64,000 nucleotides of DNA from an uncultured Aquimarina sp. (GCF_947500065.1 NZ_CANMQT010000001.1:372001-436000), one strand, 5' to 3'; shown: positions 17,416 through 27,378, counted from the first letter of the stretch. Translations and numbers: made by a program. Notes: a model not told the origin generated them from the letters alone.

Positions 17416-18205
17416 ACATAGTTAACTGAACCACGTATCCTTCATTATTTCTAACATTAAAAACAGTATCATCTTCAAAAATTAGATATTGACCTTTGAT
17501 ACCTTTTAAAACACCAGAATACTCTGGTGTTTTTTCCAGATTTAGACTTTTTAGTTTATTTGGATACGCTAATACTGGAAAATCAAGTTCGGTTTCTTTA
17601 TTGTTTTCGATAAAATAATCTTTCACCTCATTAGGAATAAACTCTTTAAGTTTTTCACGATACTCAGTCAAATCCTGATCTTCGATTTCATTTTTGAGCA
17701 TTTTTCTCCAATTCGTTTTATCCGCAACATGATCTTTTAAAGCAACTTCAGTGATACCTGCCAGATATCTATTTGGTACTTCTACAATTTCTATAGCTTC
17801 ATGAGCTCCTTGATCAATCCACCTGGTAGGTACTTGTGATTTTCTGGTTACACCCACTTTAATATTACTAGAGTTAGCGAGATATACAATATGTGGTTGA
17901 AGCTGTGCTTTCTTTTCAAAATCCAAATCTCTATCCTCTATATCTAAATGCGCTTTGCTTAATTCTGGGCGCATCACCCAATCACCTACCTGAGGTTGAT
18001 TATAAAAATCATCATAACAATATCCTTGTCTATATATTTTTTTATTCTCACCACAAGCTAAACATTGATATCCTACAAATTTTATACTTAATGTTTTATT
18101 TAATAATTGATTCACATGAATAAAATCAGACTCAAACACCAAATAATACTGGATTGGACTCCCTATTTCGGTCTGCATTTTGGTTAGTACTCCCTGATAT
18201 TGCAT
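17408..18205 (-). CDS. DUF2797 family protein
   Basis: A 265-residue cytosolic protein. The N-terminal part holds a possible zinc site: CLACGE (near 49-54) and a later Cys in GYCYDDF, followed by the conserved NQPQVGDWVMRPELSKAH. The middle holds LANSSNIKVGVTRKSQVPTRWIDQGA, the GIY-YIG-like conserved block of DUF2797. Biochemical function is unknown. It is convergent with the decarboxylase and divergent from the GH3 gene. A hairpin with a T run inside this gene (17510-17535) reads as a terminator on the opposite strand. Confidence 0.85.
   Translation of the reverse strand: MQYQGVLTKMQTEIGSPIQYYLVFESDFIHVNQLLNKTLSIKFVGYQCLACGENKKIYRQGYCYDDFYNQPQVGDWVMRPELSKAHLDIEDRDLDFEKKAQLQPHIVYLANSSNIKVGVTRKSQVPTRWIDQGAHEAIEIVEVPNRYLAGITEVALKDHVADKTNWRKMLKNEIEDQDLTEYREKLKEFIPNEVKDYFIENNKETELDFPVLAYPNKLKSLNLEKTPEYSGVLKGIKGQYLIFEDDTVFNVRNNEGYVVQLTMSN
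17510..17535 (+). terminator. Terminator of decarboxylase gene inside DUF2797 gene
   Basis: AACACCAGA (17510-17518), loop ATAC, TCTGGTGTT (17523-17531), then a T tract to 17535. It lies 95 bases after the decarboxylase stop, antisense within the convergent coding sequence, and has the right polarity for the plus strand only. Confidence 0.6.
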
Positions 18206-18329
18206 AAAAAGTTCAGTTATAAGTTAAATCTATAAAAAGAATGTTATTATTTTTATTATTTTAGTTTCCGATGAAAGTCAATCACACAATCATATTAATG
18301 CTAATTACGGCCTAAAGATACATCAAAAA

Positions 18330-19865
18330 ATGCCAATTCCTTTAGTCAATTCTATTGCTAGCTGGTTTCTAAAAAAGCGTTTTCATCAGATGGAGCTTTT
18401 TCTTAAATACCCCAATGAGGTACAGCTAGAGTTATTACACGTTTTATTAGAAACTGCCAAGAATACTGAGCTTGGAAGGATGTACGATTTTTCATCCATA
18501 CATAATTATGAAACTTTTAAAGAGCGTATTCCAATACGATCATACGAGGATTATGAAGAAATGATAGAGCGTAGTCGCCTTGGAGAGCACAATATTTATT
18601 GGCCAACTCCTATTAAGTGGTTTGCAAAATCCAGTGGTACTACTAATGCTAAAAGCAAATTTATCCCTGTTAGCCAGGAATCTTTGGAAGACTGTCATTA
18701 TGCTGCAGGAAAAGATCTTTTATGTATGTACCTCAACAATAATGAGAATTCTAAACTCTTCACAGGGAAAAGTCTACGCTTAGGAGGAAGCAAAGAGTTA
18801 TATAAGGAAAATGGCACCTCGTTTGGTGATCTATCCGCTATAATTATAGATAATATGCCTTTTTGGGCGGAATATAGTTCTACCCCTAGTAATGAAGTTT
18901 CTTTGATGAGTGATTGGGAAACAAAGATGATGGCCATTGTACACGAAACCATTCAGGAAAATGTAACCAGTCTTGCCGGTGTACCTTCATGGATGCTCGT
19001 TTTATTAAATCAAGTGCTCGAAACAACAGGGCAAGAACATCTTTTTGAAATATGGAATAATATTGAAGTATATTTTCACGGAGGAGTAAGTTTTGAACCA
19101 TATATAGATCAATACAAAAAAATCCTACCAAGTAATTCTTTTAGGTATTATGAAATTTATAATGCTTCTGAAGGCTTTTTTGCGATACAAGATCAGAATG
19201 AATCTTCAGAATTGTTACTGATGCTTGATTATGGTATTTTTTATGAATTTATACCTATGGATACGTATGGATCAACCCATCAAAAGGTTATTCCACTAAG
19301 TGAAGTAGAAGTTAATAAAAACTATGCAGTAATCATTACTACCAATGCAGGCTTATGGCGATACAAAATTGGTGACACTGTTCGATTTACTTCTATTAAT
19401 CCATACAGAATAAAAGTATCAGGAAGAACTAAACATCATATTAATGCATTTGGTGAAGAACTAATTATCGAAAATGCTGAAGAAGCATTGAAGAAAACTA
19501 CTAGAGAAACCAATAGCGAAATTGTAGATTATACGGCTGCTCCTATTTTTATGAAGGACAGAGAAAAAGGGGCTCATGAGTGGATGATTGAGTTCAAAAA
19601 ACACCCTAAAGATCTTGATCGTTTTGCTCACATTCTGGATCAAAATCTTCAGAATATCAATAGTGATTATGAAGCAAAAAGACATAATAACACCACGCTA
19701 AATACGCTAGTTATAAATGATGCCAGGCCTCATTTATTTTATGATTGGCTGAAAAAAAATGATAAACTAGGTGGTCAACACAAAATACCCAGACTCTCAA
19801 ACTCCAGAAAATATCTTGATGAATTGATCGAGTTGAACAAAATAAATTCCTTTACATTTAAGTAA
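18330..19865 (+). CDS. GH3 auxin-responsive promoter family protein (adenylating enzyme)
   Basis: A 511-residue member of the GH3 branch of the acyl-adenylate-forming superfamily. The ATP-binding motif is KSSGTTNAKSKFIPVS near residues 95-110. The second conserved block is YNASEGFFAIQDQ near 275-287, and the third is WRYKIGDTVRFTS near 344-356, followed by SGRTKHHINAFGEE. Plant GH3 enzymes conjugate amino acids to carboxylic acids; the bacterial substrate is not known. It is divergent from the DUF2797 gene, with a shared 124-base promoter region. Confidence 0.9.
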   Translation: MPIPLVNSIASWFLKKRFHQMELFLKYPNEVQLELLHVLLETAKNTELGRMYDFSSIHNYETFKERIPIRSYEDYEEMIERSRLGEHNIYWPTPIKWFAKSSGTTNAKSKFIPVSQESLEDCHYAAGKDLLCMYLNNNENSKLFTGKSLRLGGSKELYKENGTSFGDLSAIIIDNMPFWAEYSSTPSNEVSLMSDWETKMMAIVHETIQENVTSLAGVPSWMLVLLNQVLETTGQEHLFEIWNNIEVYFHGGVSFEPYIDQYKKILPSNSFRYYEIYNASEGFFAIQDQNESSELLLMLDYGIFYEFIPMDTYGSTHQKVIPLSEVEVNKNYAVIITTNAGLWRYKIGDTVRFTSINPYRIKVSGRTKHHINAFGEELIIENAEEALKKTTRETNSEIVDYTAAPIFMKDREKGAHEWMIEFKKHPKDLDRFAHILDQNLQNINSDYEAKRHNNTTLNTLVINDARPHLFYDWLKKNDKLGGQHKIPRLSNSRKYLDELIELNKINSFTFK

Positions 19866-20055
19866 CTTCAAAAGGATAAAACCCTAAAGTAAATACAAGG
19901 AAAATTCCCTAAATCGATAATTTGAATTACGGTTTTTACGTAAAAAAACTGCGTAAGAAATTGTTTTTTTAAGCAAAAAATGAGTATTTCATCGATTAAA
20001 AAAACCGATTGATCTAAAAAACCATAAATATCTTTTTCACGCCCTCTTTTCGTAT

Positions 20056-20063
20056 TAAATTTG
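20056..20063 (+). promoter_or_regulatory. -7 box (TAAATTTG) of small secreted protein gene
   Basis: TAAATTTG fits the Bacteroidetes sigma-A -7 consensus TAnnTTTG and lies 36 bases before the ATG at 20100. It overlaps the TTG at 20061, which argues against that TTG as a start. No clear TTG -33 box is seen at the right distance. Confidence 0.5.
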
Positions 20064-20099
20064 ATACCAGTAAGTTACAATTTTCAAAAGGTCCCAAAT

Positions 20100-20429
20100 A
20101 TGAAAAATCTTTTACTTAGTCTTATTTTTATTTCTTTTTCTATAGCTATGAATGCACAAGAAACAGATATCACTTCAAACAACAATCAGACTAAAGAAAA
20201 TGTTGCTATTACTAAATCCGCTATATCATTATCAAATACTAAAAGCAACACTGTACATATTGATAAGGTTTGTTATAGTGAAACTTCTAAGGTTGCCTTT
20301 TATGAAGTGTTAATTGCTAAAAATGGATTTAAAATAAATCTTAAGAACAGTACGGATCTTGTTATAAAGAACACAGAAGAAATCATTTCTAAAAAAAGAG
20401 ATGAAATACTATATTCTGAAGAAGATTAA
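20100..20429 (+). CDS. Small secreted hypothetical protein
   Basis: 109 residues from the ATG at 20100; an in-frame TTG at 20061 is rejected because it sits in the -7 promoter box and would bury the signal peptide. MKNLLLSLIFISFSIAMNAQ is a typical Bacteroidetes Sec signal peptide cleaved after NAQ. The mature protein of about 90 residues is Ser/Thr/Asn-rich at its start and Lys-rich later, with a single Cys (KVCYSE). No family is recognised. It is monocistronic, followed by a strong terminator at 20461. Confidence 0.75.
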   Translation: MKNLLLSLIFISFSIAMNAQETDITSNNNQTKENVAITKSAISLSNTKSNTVHIDKVCYSETSKVAFYEVLIAKNGFKINLKNSTDLVIKNTEEIISKKRDEILYSEED

Positions 20430-20460
20430 TATTCAACTAACTAATTATTTTGAATTAAAA

Positions 20461-20500
20461 AACTATCGCCTCCATTGTTTATGAAGGCGATAGTTTTTTA
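20461..20500 (+). terminator. Rho-independent terminator
   Basis: AACTATCGCC (20461-20470) and GGCGATAGTT (20486-20495) are perfect 10-base arms, followed by TTTTT. An A tract before the stem also allows termination from the other strand. Confidence 0.85.
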
Positions 20501-20505
20501 TATAC

Positions 20506-20543
20506 AAAAGCTCCTTAAATCTTAGAACTTAAGGAGCTTTTTA
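20506..20543. terminator. Bidirectional terminator after clpX
   Basis: AAAAGCTCCTTAA (20506-20518) pairs perfectly with TTAAGGAGCTTTT (20529-20541). It sits 48 bases beyond the clpX stop on the minus strand, with U tracts on both transcripts. Confidence 0.8.
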
Positions 20544-20590
20544 TTATTTGTTCTTCTATTAAAATATCTATCTCTAAAAGATCAATACCT

Positions 20591-21823
20591 TTAGGAAACT
20601 GCTTTCAATTTTTTTATTGTAGACTTGTTCAATTTCTTTTCTACATAGTCCTTAGACACCCTTAATTCTGTTTCTTCACTCTCTGGCAATTCATACATTG
20701 CATCCGTTAGAATTGCTTCACATAAAGAACGTAATCCTCTTGCTCCTAACTTATACTCTACAGCTCTTTCTACGATGTAATCCAACGCTCCTGAAGTAAT
20801 TGTAAAGTCGATATTATCCATTTCGAAAAGCTTCTTATACTGCTTTATAATAGCATTTTTAGGCTCAGTCAAAATAGCTCTAAGTGTATGATTATCTAAT
20901 GGATTCATATGTGATAATACAGGAAGACGACCAATTATTTCTGGGATTAGCCCAAAATCTTTTAAATCTTTAGGGATAATGTATTGTAATAAGTTATCCT
21001 TTTCTATAATATCTTCAGATTTAGATGCACTAAATCCCATTGCCTGCATATTCAGACGCTTCTGAATTGCATTTTCGATACCATCAAAAGCTCCTCCAGC
21101 GATAAAAAGAATATTCTCTGTATCTACTTCAATAAATTTTTGATCTGGATGCTTTCGTCCTCCTTTTGGCGGAACATTCACTACAGTTCCTTCTAATAGC
21201 TTAAGCAAAGCTTGTTGCACTCCTTCTCCAGAAACATCTCTTGTAATACTTGGGTTATCACTTTTCCGAGCAATTTTATCAATCTCATCAATAAATACGA
21301 TACCTCTCTGAGCTTTTTCTAGATTATAATCCGCTGCTTGTAATAAACGTGTAAGAATACTCTCTACATCCTCTCCAACATATCCTGCTTCTGTAAGAAC
21401 CGTAGCATCCACTATAGCTAAAGGCACATTCAGCATTTTGGCGATAGTCTTTGCTATTAAAGTTTTACCAGTACCTGTCTGACCGACCATAATGATATTA
21501 CTCTTTTGGATCTCTATATCATCATCAGTAGTTGGTTGCAATAATCGTTTATAGTGATTATATACGGCAACAGACATTACTTTCTTAGTAAATTCCTGTC
21601 CGATTACATATTCGTCTAGAAATTTCTTAATAGCCATAGGCTTACGAAGCATCAATTCAGAACTTAATTCTCCTGTTTCTTCATCTTTGGCCTCTTCTAC
21701 AACAATTCCATGAGCTTGAACTATACAACGATCACATATATGAGCATCTAAACCGGCAATTAATAAATTGGTTTCTGGTTTCTTTCTTCCACAAAACGAG
21801 CATTCTAAATCTTCTTTCGGCAT
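20591..21823 (-). CDS. clpX: ATP-dependent Clp protease ATP-binding subunit ClpX
   Basis: A 410-residue AAA+ unfoldase that feeds substrates to ClpP. The N-terminal zinc-binding domain has four Cys in CSFCGRKK (7 and 10) and HICDRC (29 and 32). Walker A is GQTGTGKT near 113-120 and Walker B IVFIDEID near 175-182. The pore loop GYVGEDVES, sensor regions and the C-terminal small domain ([16 protein letters not shown]) are all present. Length matches the family. It lies 100 bases downstream of clpP on the same strand, the classic tig-clpP-clpX order. Confidence 0.98.
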   Translation of the reverse strand: MPKEDLECSFCGRKKPETNLLIAGLDAHICDRCIVQAHGIVVEEAKDEETGELSSELMLRKPMAIKKFLDEYVIGQEFTKKVMSVAVYNHYKRLLQPTTDDDIEIQKSNIIMVGQTGTGKTLIAKTIAKMLNVPLAIVDATVLTEAGYVGEDVESILTRLLQAADYNLEKAQRGIVFIDEIDKIARKSDNPSITRDVSGEGVQQALLKLLEGTVVNVPPKGGRKHPDQKFIEVDTENILFIAGGAFDGIENAIQKRLNMQAMGFSASKSEDIIEKDNLLQYIIPKDLKDFGLIPEIIGRLPVLSHMNPLDNHTLRAILTEPKNAIIKQYKKLFEMDNIDFTITSGALDYIVERAVEYKLGARGLRSLCEAILTDAMYELPESEETELRVSKDYVEKKLNKSTIKKLKAVS

Positions 21824-21923
21824 AATTAACTATTTCAAAAACTTGTCTATCCCAATATCACCAATAGACTCATATTTCTAGGGTGCAAATTTACTATTTG
21901 CTATATTACTACTTTACTATAAA

Positions 21924-22598
21924 TTATTCTCTTGTCAATATTTCATCAATCATTCCATACTCAAGAGCTTTATCAGATTTCATCCAATAATCTCTATCAC
22001 TATCTTGGTATACTTTATCGTATGTCTGTCCAGAATGTTTTGCTATAATATTATATAATTCTTCTTTTAATATTAAGATTTCACGAGCAGTAATCTCAAT
22101 ATCACTAGCTTGTCCTTGCGCTCCTCCAAGTGGTTGGTGAATCATTACTCTACTGTGTGGTAAACCTGAACGTTTTCCTTTTTCACCAGCACATAATAAT
22201 ACAGCTCCCATAGACGCCGCCATTCCTGTACAAATAGTTGCTACATTTGGCTTAATAAATTGCATCGTATCATAAATTCCTAAACCTGCATATACACTAC
22301 CACCAGGGGAATTTATATAAATCTGTATATCTTTTGAAGAATCTACACTCTCTAAAAACAAAAGTTGCGCTTGTATAATATTCGCTACTTGATCATTAAT
22401 ACCTGTACCTAAAAAGATAATACGGTCCATCATCAAGCGTGAGAATACATCAAAAATAGCCACATTCATTTGACGTTCTTCTATAATATTAGGAGTCATC
22501 CCTGTTGGGTACATACTACTAATAATTTTATCATAGTAGTTACTATTAATACCGTGATGCTGTGTAGCGTATTTTTCGAATTCTTTTCCGTAATTCAT
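21924..22598 (-). CDS. clpP: ATP-dependent Clp protease proteolytic subunit ClpP
   Basis: A 224-residue serine protease. The catalytic triad is visible: S129 in CTGMAASMGA, H154 in VMIHQPLGG and D203 in DRDYWM. The N-terminal extension of about 40 residues (MNYGKEFEKYATQHHGINSN) includes a probable propeptide, which is longer than in E. coli. YINSPGGSVYAGLGIYD is the usual oligomerisation/substrate strand. It sits between tig and clpX; a terminator at 22625-22661 separates it from tig, so clpPX probably has its own promoter. Confidence 0.97.
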   Translation of the reverse strand: MNYGKEFEKYATQHHGINSNYYDKIISSMYPTGMTPNIIEERQMNVAIFDVFSRLMMDRIIFLGTGINDQVANIIQAQLLFLESVDSSKDIQIYINSPGGSVYAGLGIYDTMQFIKPNVATICTGMAASMGAVLLCAGEKGKRSGLPHSRVMIHQPLGGAQGQASDIEITAREILILKEELYNIIAKHSGQTYDKVYQDSDRDYWMKSDKALEYGMIDEILTRE

Positions 22599-22624
22599 AT
22601 GTTCTTTTTCTGAAATTTTATTTT

Positions 22625-22661
22625 TATAAAAAAGGCGTTAACCAAAACTTGGTTTAACGCC
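22625..22661 (-). terminator. Terminator after tig
   Basis: On the minus strand a stem of GGCGTTAAACCAA with TTGGTTAACGCC (one bulge, loop about 3 bases) is followed by a run of T (A tract at 22628-22633 on the plus strand). It lies between the tig stop and the clpP start. Confidence 0.8.
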
Positions 22662-22699
22662 CTAAATATAAGTATAAATTCCTTATTAGTTTATGTTGA

Positions 22700-24022
22700 T
22701 TATTTGTAAACTTCTTTTACAAAATCATCAAAACTCACTTCTTTTTCTTTCAATTTAACATTCTCCTTATAGTAAGCAAGCAATTTCTGACTCATTAGTT
22801 GTTCAGAAATTCTTTTCACCTCATCCTGATTAGATAAAATTCTGGCAGCTATATCTTCTAGCTCTTTATCTTCTGGTGACATCTGACCAAACTGTGCCAT
22901 TTGTCCTTTTATCAAATCCTTAGCAAATTCTTTTAGTTCTTCAAAAGTAACCTGAAGGTTATTATCATTGATTATTTTCCCTTCAATTAATTGAAAGCGT
23001 AAACCTTTCTCGCTCTTCTCATACTCATCTTTGGCTTGATCTTCAGTTAAAGGTTGCTCACCCGTAGCCTGAATCCATTTTTGTAAAAACTCTGATGGTA
23101 AATCAAATTTAGTATTTTCAAGAACACTCTCCGTTACATCATTAAGCAACTGTTGATCCGATTGCTGCACAAATTGACGAGCTGCATCTTCTTTGATTTT
23201 TTCTTTAAGTTCAGAAACTGTTTTCACACCATCTTTACCATATAGTTTATCAAATAAATCTTGATCCAGATCCGCTAATTCCTGATTATTAATTTCAGAA
23301 ATAGTAAACGTCACTTCAATATCAAGACCCTGAGCATCTTCCTGACTAACCTTAAGAGCATTTATCAAATCATGATCATCAGAAAACAATCCTTTTGTTT
23401 TTAATGTTAGAACATCTCCAACTTTAGATCCAATAAACTTATCTAAGTTTCTCTTTCCTTTTATTTTATCTAAAGAAATAGTTGCTTGATTCTCTATTTC
23501 TTTTTCTTCATTCACAAAAGTACCATTAATCAGATCATCCTTTTCTGCAGTTTCTTTTGGCACTAACTTACCATATTGTTTCTGGATAGTTGTGATTTGA
23601 TTATCAATCATTTCATCCGTAGCAACAATAGTATAATGAGTGATTGCTTTTTTACCATTAAGTTTCACTTCAAATTTTGGCGCTAAACCTAATTCGAATT
23701 CAAAAGAGTAATCATCAGCATCCCAATTGAAGTTGTCTTGCTCCTTAGGCAACGGATTACCTAAAACATCTAATTTCTCTTCTGTCAGATACTTATTAAG
23801 AGCATCTTGTAGCAATTTATTTACTTCATCTACTAAAACCGCTTTTCCATACTGCTTTTTCACCAATCCCATAGGAACGTGACCTTTTCTAAAACCAGGA
23901 ATATTGGCGTTCTTACGATAATCTTTAAGAATGTCTTCTACCTTATCGCTATAATCTGCTTTTGCAATATCTACTGTTACTACAGCATTTAAATCGTCTA
24001 ATTGCTCTTTTGAAATATTCAT
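22700..24022 (-). CDS. tig: Trigger factor (ribosome-associated chaperone)
   Basis: A 440-residue cytosolic chaperone. The N-terminal ribosome-binding domain holds the signature NIPGFRKGHVPMGLVKKQYG (near 38-57; consensus GFRxGKxP). A central FKBP-like PPIase domain (about 155-240) is degenerate compared with E. coli. The C-terminal chaperone arms are long charged helices (SELKEKIKEDAARQFVQQSDQQ). It is first in the tig-clpP-clpX series. Start ATG at 24022 follows a clear AT-rich leader. Confidence 0.97.
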   Translation of the reverse strand: MNISKEQLDDLNAVVTVDIAKADYSDKVEDILKDYRKNANIPGFRKGHVPMGLVKKQYGKAVLVDEVNKLLQDALNKYLTEEKLDVLGNPLPKEQDNFNWDADDYSFEFELGLAPKFEVKLNGKKAITHYTIVATDEMIDNQITTIQKQYGKLVPKETAEKDDLINGTFVNEEKEIENQATISLDKIKGKRNLDKFIGSKVGDVLTLKTKGLFSDDHDLINALKVSQEDAQGLDIEVTFTISEINNQELADLDQDLFDKLYGKDGVKTVSELKEKIKEDAARQFVQQSDQQLLNDVTESVLENTKFDLPSEFLQKWIQATGEQPLTEDQAKDEYEKSEKGLRFQLIEGKIINDNNLQVTFEELKEFAKDLIKGQMAQFGQMSPEDKELEDIAARILSNQDEVKRISEQLMSQKLLAYYKENVKLKEKEVSFDDFVKEVYK

Positions 24023-24108
24023 TATCTCTACTTTTTTGTACTAAAAATCGGGTTGCAAAAGTAATACTTTTTTACAATTCGACAAAGTTTTAACTTCCTG
24101 AAAAACAG

Positions 24109-24456
24109 TTAGCTTTTATCTTTTTTTAAAATAGAGTATAATATAGATTGAAACACGGATAATAAAACACTAAATATTAATGCCCACAACCAACCATTTA
24201 CACTAAAGCCAGACACGAAATGATCCGCCATCAATATGATTGCTGCGTTAATCACTAACAAAAACAACCCTAAGGTCACTATAGTAACGGGCAACGTTAA
24301 AATAACTAACAAAGGTTTAACAATAGCATTTAGGATTGCCAAAAGTACAGCGACAATTAGCGCACTCACATAACTGTTAACGCTTACTCCAGGCAAAATT
24401 TCTGCCAGTACTAATACAGCGATAGCACTGAGAATCATTTTTAATAAGAATTTCAT
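24109..24456 (-). CDS. Phage holin family (four-helix) membrane protein
   Basis: A 115-residue integral membrane protein with four hydrophobic helices at about 3-22, 30-48, 53-77 and 85-108. The family motif ALIVAVLLAILNAIVKPLLVILTLPVTIVTLGLF matches the widespread mycobacterial-type 'phage holin' family IV (PF04020). Despite the name these are ordinary chromosomal membrane proteins, and no prophage is present. It stands between tig and the SGNH-FadL operon, and a terminator at 24510-24535 isolates it from the operon upstream. Confidence 0.85.
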   Translation of the reverse strand: MKFLLKMILSAIAVLVLAEILPGVSVNSYVSALIVAVLLAILNAIVKPLLVILTLPVTIVTLGLFLLVINAAIILMADHFVSGFSVNGWLWALIFSVLLSVFQSILYSILKKDKS

Positions 24457-24508
24457 ATGTAATGGTTTAGATTGATTATCAAAGTAACTAAAAACAACGC
24501 AATAAAAA

Positions 24509-24536
24509 AACCTGCTAAAAAATTAGCAGGTTTTTA
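24509..24536 (-). terminator. Terminator of FadL-SGNH operon
   Basis: CCTGCTAA (24511-24518) and TTAGCAGG (24523-24530) form a perfect stem. On the minus strand it is followed by the T run complementary to the A tract at 24504-24510, just after the lipoprotein stop. Confidence 0.85.
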
Positions 24537-24557
24537 ATATTTTATTTGTGATTAAAA

Positions 24558-26123
24558 TTAATTAACCTCATTACTAACAGTTACCGTTCCGTACTCACCA
24601 GGATTCACAGAAGGCAAAATCACTCCATATGTAGTTTTAACCGCATCAAGTATACCATTAGTTACCAAAGCATGTGCTCTAGGCGTAGGATGCACTCCAT
24701 CTAAAGAGAATCCACCACCACTTGCAAACGTTGAAGTTATTACTCCGCCATCAAATGGAATACCTCCATTTGCTGCCTGAACCAAATCACGTGCAACATC
24801 ATAAAATGCTAAACCATTAGCGGTAGCCAACGCCTTAATCGTTGAATTATAGGATGATCTAGCAGTTGAAACAGCAGCTAACTCAGCTGAATCTAACACA
24901 TCTCCATCTTCTATTGCACTGATAGCATTGATTACTGTTAATCCTTGTTCTGGAGTTGGTGTTCCTCCTGCTTGAAGAAGTCCTAGTACCTGAAGTACTT
25001 CTGGAGTTAACACGACAGAACCATATCCTTGAGCTAAAGCACCACTATTGATTGTAAGCAATAATAGTTCATCCGCTGTCATTTGTCTAAATCCAAGAGG
25101 ATTTGTAGCAGTAACTTCTGTTTTTAATAAAAATAAATTAGGCCCTTCGTTAAATTCTATAAGATATTGCGATGCAATCTGCTGAGCATCTGCAATAGGA
25201 ACTCCCGCTCCTGCTAACTGAGCTGTCACAATACCCGTCACTGCTTGAAAAAATCCTGTTAAACTTCCTGCAGTAGCAGCATCTAATACTAATGCGTTAT
25301 TAGGTACCGTAGTAAAGAAAGGTAAAGATGTAACATCAGGTAAATTAAGCACCACTCCTTTAGCTCCATTACTAGTTAAACCAGCTATTAACTGACTATA
25401 TGCGCCAGCAAAAACATTATTATTAGTAATATCTAAACCTTGTACAGAGTATGTAGACGGATCAATATTACCTGTCTCATTATGATCAGCGCCTACTCCA
25501 CCAGAAGTTGCATATCCCAAAATATCATTATTCCCTATCCAAAGACTAAAAAAAGTAGGGTCTTGTGCAATAGCATCTCCAATAATTGTTGCTGATGCAG
25601 AAGAAGCAAATCGACCAAAGTAAGGATTCAGAGCTCCATACCCTTCAAAACCTAAATGATACACTCTAGCACCTGGAACTCCCATATTATTAAAAGAATC
25701 TCCTGTATTGATATTATTAGCAGCATCGGTTGTTGGCTGCGCTCCTGTATATTCAACAGGTCCTACTGGCACTCCGTTTTCATCAAAAACCAATACAAGT
25801 CTATTAGACAATGCATCTGCTCCAGGAATTAATAAACCACCTGTATTATCAGACATTAATGGTTGTGTAAATTCTCCTCCTCCAACTAATGCAAACTGCT
25901 GAGATAATATATTAGGATATGAATTTTCTTGCCCAGTTATATATAAGGCACCATCTGCAAAACCAGCTGTTAAAGAATTTCCTACTGCTACAAAATTAGA
26001 GAAATCAGCTTCTCCACTAGTATACACACCAGCTTCATCAACTGGATTATCAAATTCCGGCTCACACGCTACAAGCCCTATTGCCAGAATTGCTAAATAT
26101 TTTATATTATTTTTCATCTTCAA
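24558..26123 (-). CDS. SGNH/GDSL hydrolase lipoprotein
   Basis: A 521-residue lipoprotein (lipobox GLVAC, Cys20) with an SGNH-hydrolase fold. Block I holds the Ser50 nucleophile in AVGNSLTAGF. Block III is WIGNNDIL near residue 196, with the Asn, and block V is LDGVHPTPRAHAL near 477, with catalytic Asp and His. Ala/Gly-rich insertions separate the blocks. It probably hydrolyses esters at the cell surface. It follows a FadL-type channel by a single base, so a joint role in uptake of lipids or hydrophobic esters is likely; the substrate is unknown. Confidence 0.9.
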   Translation of the reverse strand: MKMKNNIKYLAILAIGLVACEPEFDNPVDEAGVYTSGEADFSNFVAVGNSLTAGFADGALYITGQENSYPNILSQQFALVGGGEFTQPLMSDNTGGLLIPGADALSNRLVLVFDENGVPVGPVEYTGAQPTTDAANNINTGDSFNNMGVPGARVYHLGFEGYGALNPYFGRFASSASATIIGDAIAQDPTFFSLWIGNNDILGYATSGGVGADHNETGNIDPSTYSVQGLDITNNNVFAGAYSQLIAGLTSNGAKGVVLNLPDVTSLPFFTTVPNNALVLDAATAGSLTGFFQAVTGIVTAQLAGAGVPIADAQQIASQYLIEFNEGPNLFLLKTEVTATNPLGFRQMTADELLLLTINSGALAQGYGSVVLTPEVLQVLGLLQAGGTPTPEQGLTVINAISAIEDGDVLDSAELAAVSTARSSYNSTIKALATANGLAFYDVARDLVQAANGGIPFDGGVITSTFASGGGFSLDGVHPTPRAHALVTNGILDAVKTTYGVILPSVNPGEYGTVTVSNEVN

Positions 26124-26124
26124 A

Positions 26125-27378
26125 TTATAATTTATAAGTTAAACCAAGTCCTGGCGCAAACGCGCTTGATTTATAGGTTCCACCAAAAGGCACATCCTGT
26201 CCGTTTTCTTGATAAGAATCATACGATTCATCAATCTCCTCAAATCTCAAGTAAAAGAATGAAGCATCAATTGCTAACTTAGGAGTAATAGCAAAACTTA
26301 AACCACCTGTAAATCCTTGTGAATCATTACGTGGTGTTTCTGGAGCAAAAAACCCAGGTTGAACTGGAGATTCATCTATATAATAACCTGCTCTTAAAGA
26401 TATCTTAGAAGTTGCATCATACTGTAAACCGAAACGATATGCAGAAGAATTTTTATAATTACGTGGATTAATAGAAGTTGCTCCATTACCAAACTGCAAA
26501 TCTAAAGATTCATATACATCCCAGAATTGTCTGTTATAATCAAAAGCAAACAGCCACTTTTTATGAAACTGATAAGAAAGACCAATCGACAACTCTGCTG
26601 GCAAAGGTAATTCTGCACTAAAAGTTGTTGTTCCATTCTGTGGAGCATTTGGTGCAGTAGTAACAGGGAAATTAGAAAAAGTTGCTTCTCCTCCTTCAGC
26701 CTCAAGAATAATTTCACTTCGGTAGTTAAACCCTAACCTAAAATTTTCAGTAGGATTAAACATAGCACTTACACTCCATCCCCAGTTATTTACTCCTGAA
26801 TCATCTACCGTAATATTAGAACGATTTCCATCTATATCAGTAGTCGTTCGATTAGCATTACGGTTAAAATTAACAGAACCCGTAACAAAAATAGGACCAC
26901 CACCAATACTAAAGTGATCAGAAAGTTTAACAGAAACAACTGGCTGAATATAAATTGCTGCTAAGTCGATATTGTTTACTAGATGAGAACCAGCCCAATC
27001 AGTCGGCCAAGTTACTTCACTACCATAAGGTGTATATACACCAAGACCAATAGCTAACCAATCGTTCACTTTATATGAACCATATAAATTAAGAGGAGTA
27101 CCTACAGAATTATCAGTTTCTGAAGAAATTCCAAGGTCAGAATTTTGATAAATCACATCAGTAAAAATACCACTGACACCAGCACTAATATTTAATTTAT
27201 TCTCTAAGTACACAAGACCTGCTGGATTAAAGAATACTAGCTCCGCGCTATTCACCACGGCAACACCTGTATGACCCATAGCCATAGCTCTCTGTCCTTG
27301 CACACTAACTCTATATCCACCAGCATAAGTGACCAATGTCACTAAGGCGAATAGAACTAATAATAGTAGTTTTTTCAT
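26125..27378 (-). CDS. OmpP1/FadL/TodX family outer-membrane channel
   Basis: A 417-residue outer-membrane beta-barrel with a signal peptide ending about residue 19 (LVTYAGG). The N-terminal hatch region holds the family motif QGQRAMAMGHTGVAVVNSAELVFFNPAGLVYL (near 28-58), with the NPAG signature. Aromatic-ended beta strands continue to the terminal SAFAPGLGLTYKL. FadL proteins carry long-chain fatty acids and other hydrophobic molecules across the outer membrane. It leads a two-gene operon with the SGNH lipoprotein. Confidence 0.92.
   Translation of the reverse strand: MKKLLLLVLFALVTLVTYAGGYRVSVQGQRAMAMGHTGVAVVNSAELVFFNPAGLVYLENKLNISAGVSGIFTDVIYQNSDLGISSETDNSVGTPLNLYGSYKVNDWLAIGLGVYTPYGSEVTWPTDWAGSHLVNNIDLAAIYIQPVVSVKLSDHFSIGGGPIFVTGSVNFNRNANRTTTDIDGNRSNITVDDSGVNNWGWSVSAMFNPTENFRLGFNYRSEIILEAEGGEATFSNFPVTTAPNAPQNGTTTFSAELPLPAELSIGLSYQFHKKWLFAFDYNRQFWDVYESLDLQFGNGATSINPRNYKNSSAYRFGLQYDATSKISLRAGYYIDESPVQPGFFAPETPRNDSQGFTGGLSFAITPKLAIDASFFYLRFEEIDESYDSYQENGQDVPFGGTYKSSAFAPGLGLTYKL

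Noticed and set aside
24109..24456. Prophage signal from a 'holin' family name
   Set aside because: This four-helix family is chromosomal and common, and no phage genes are nearby.
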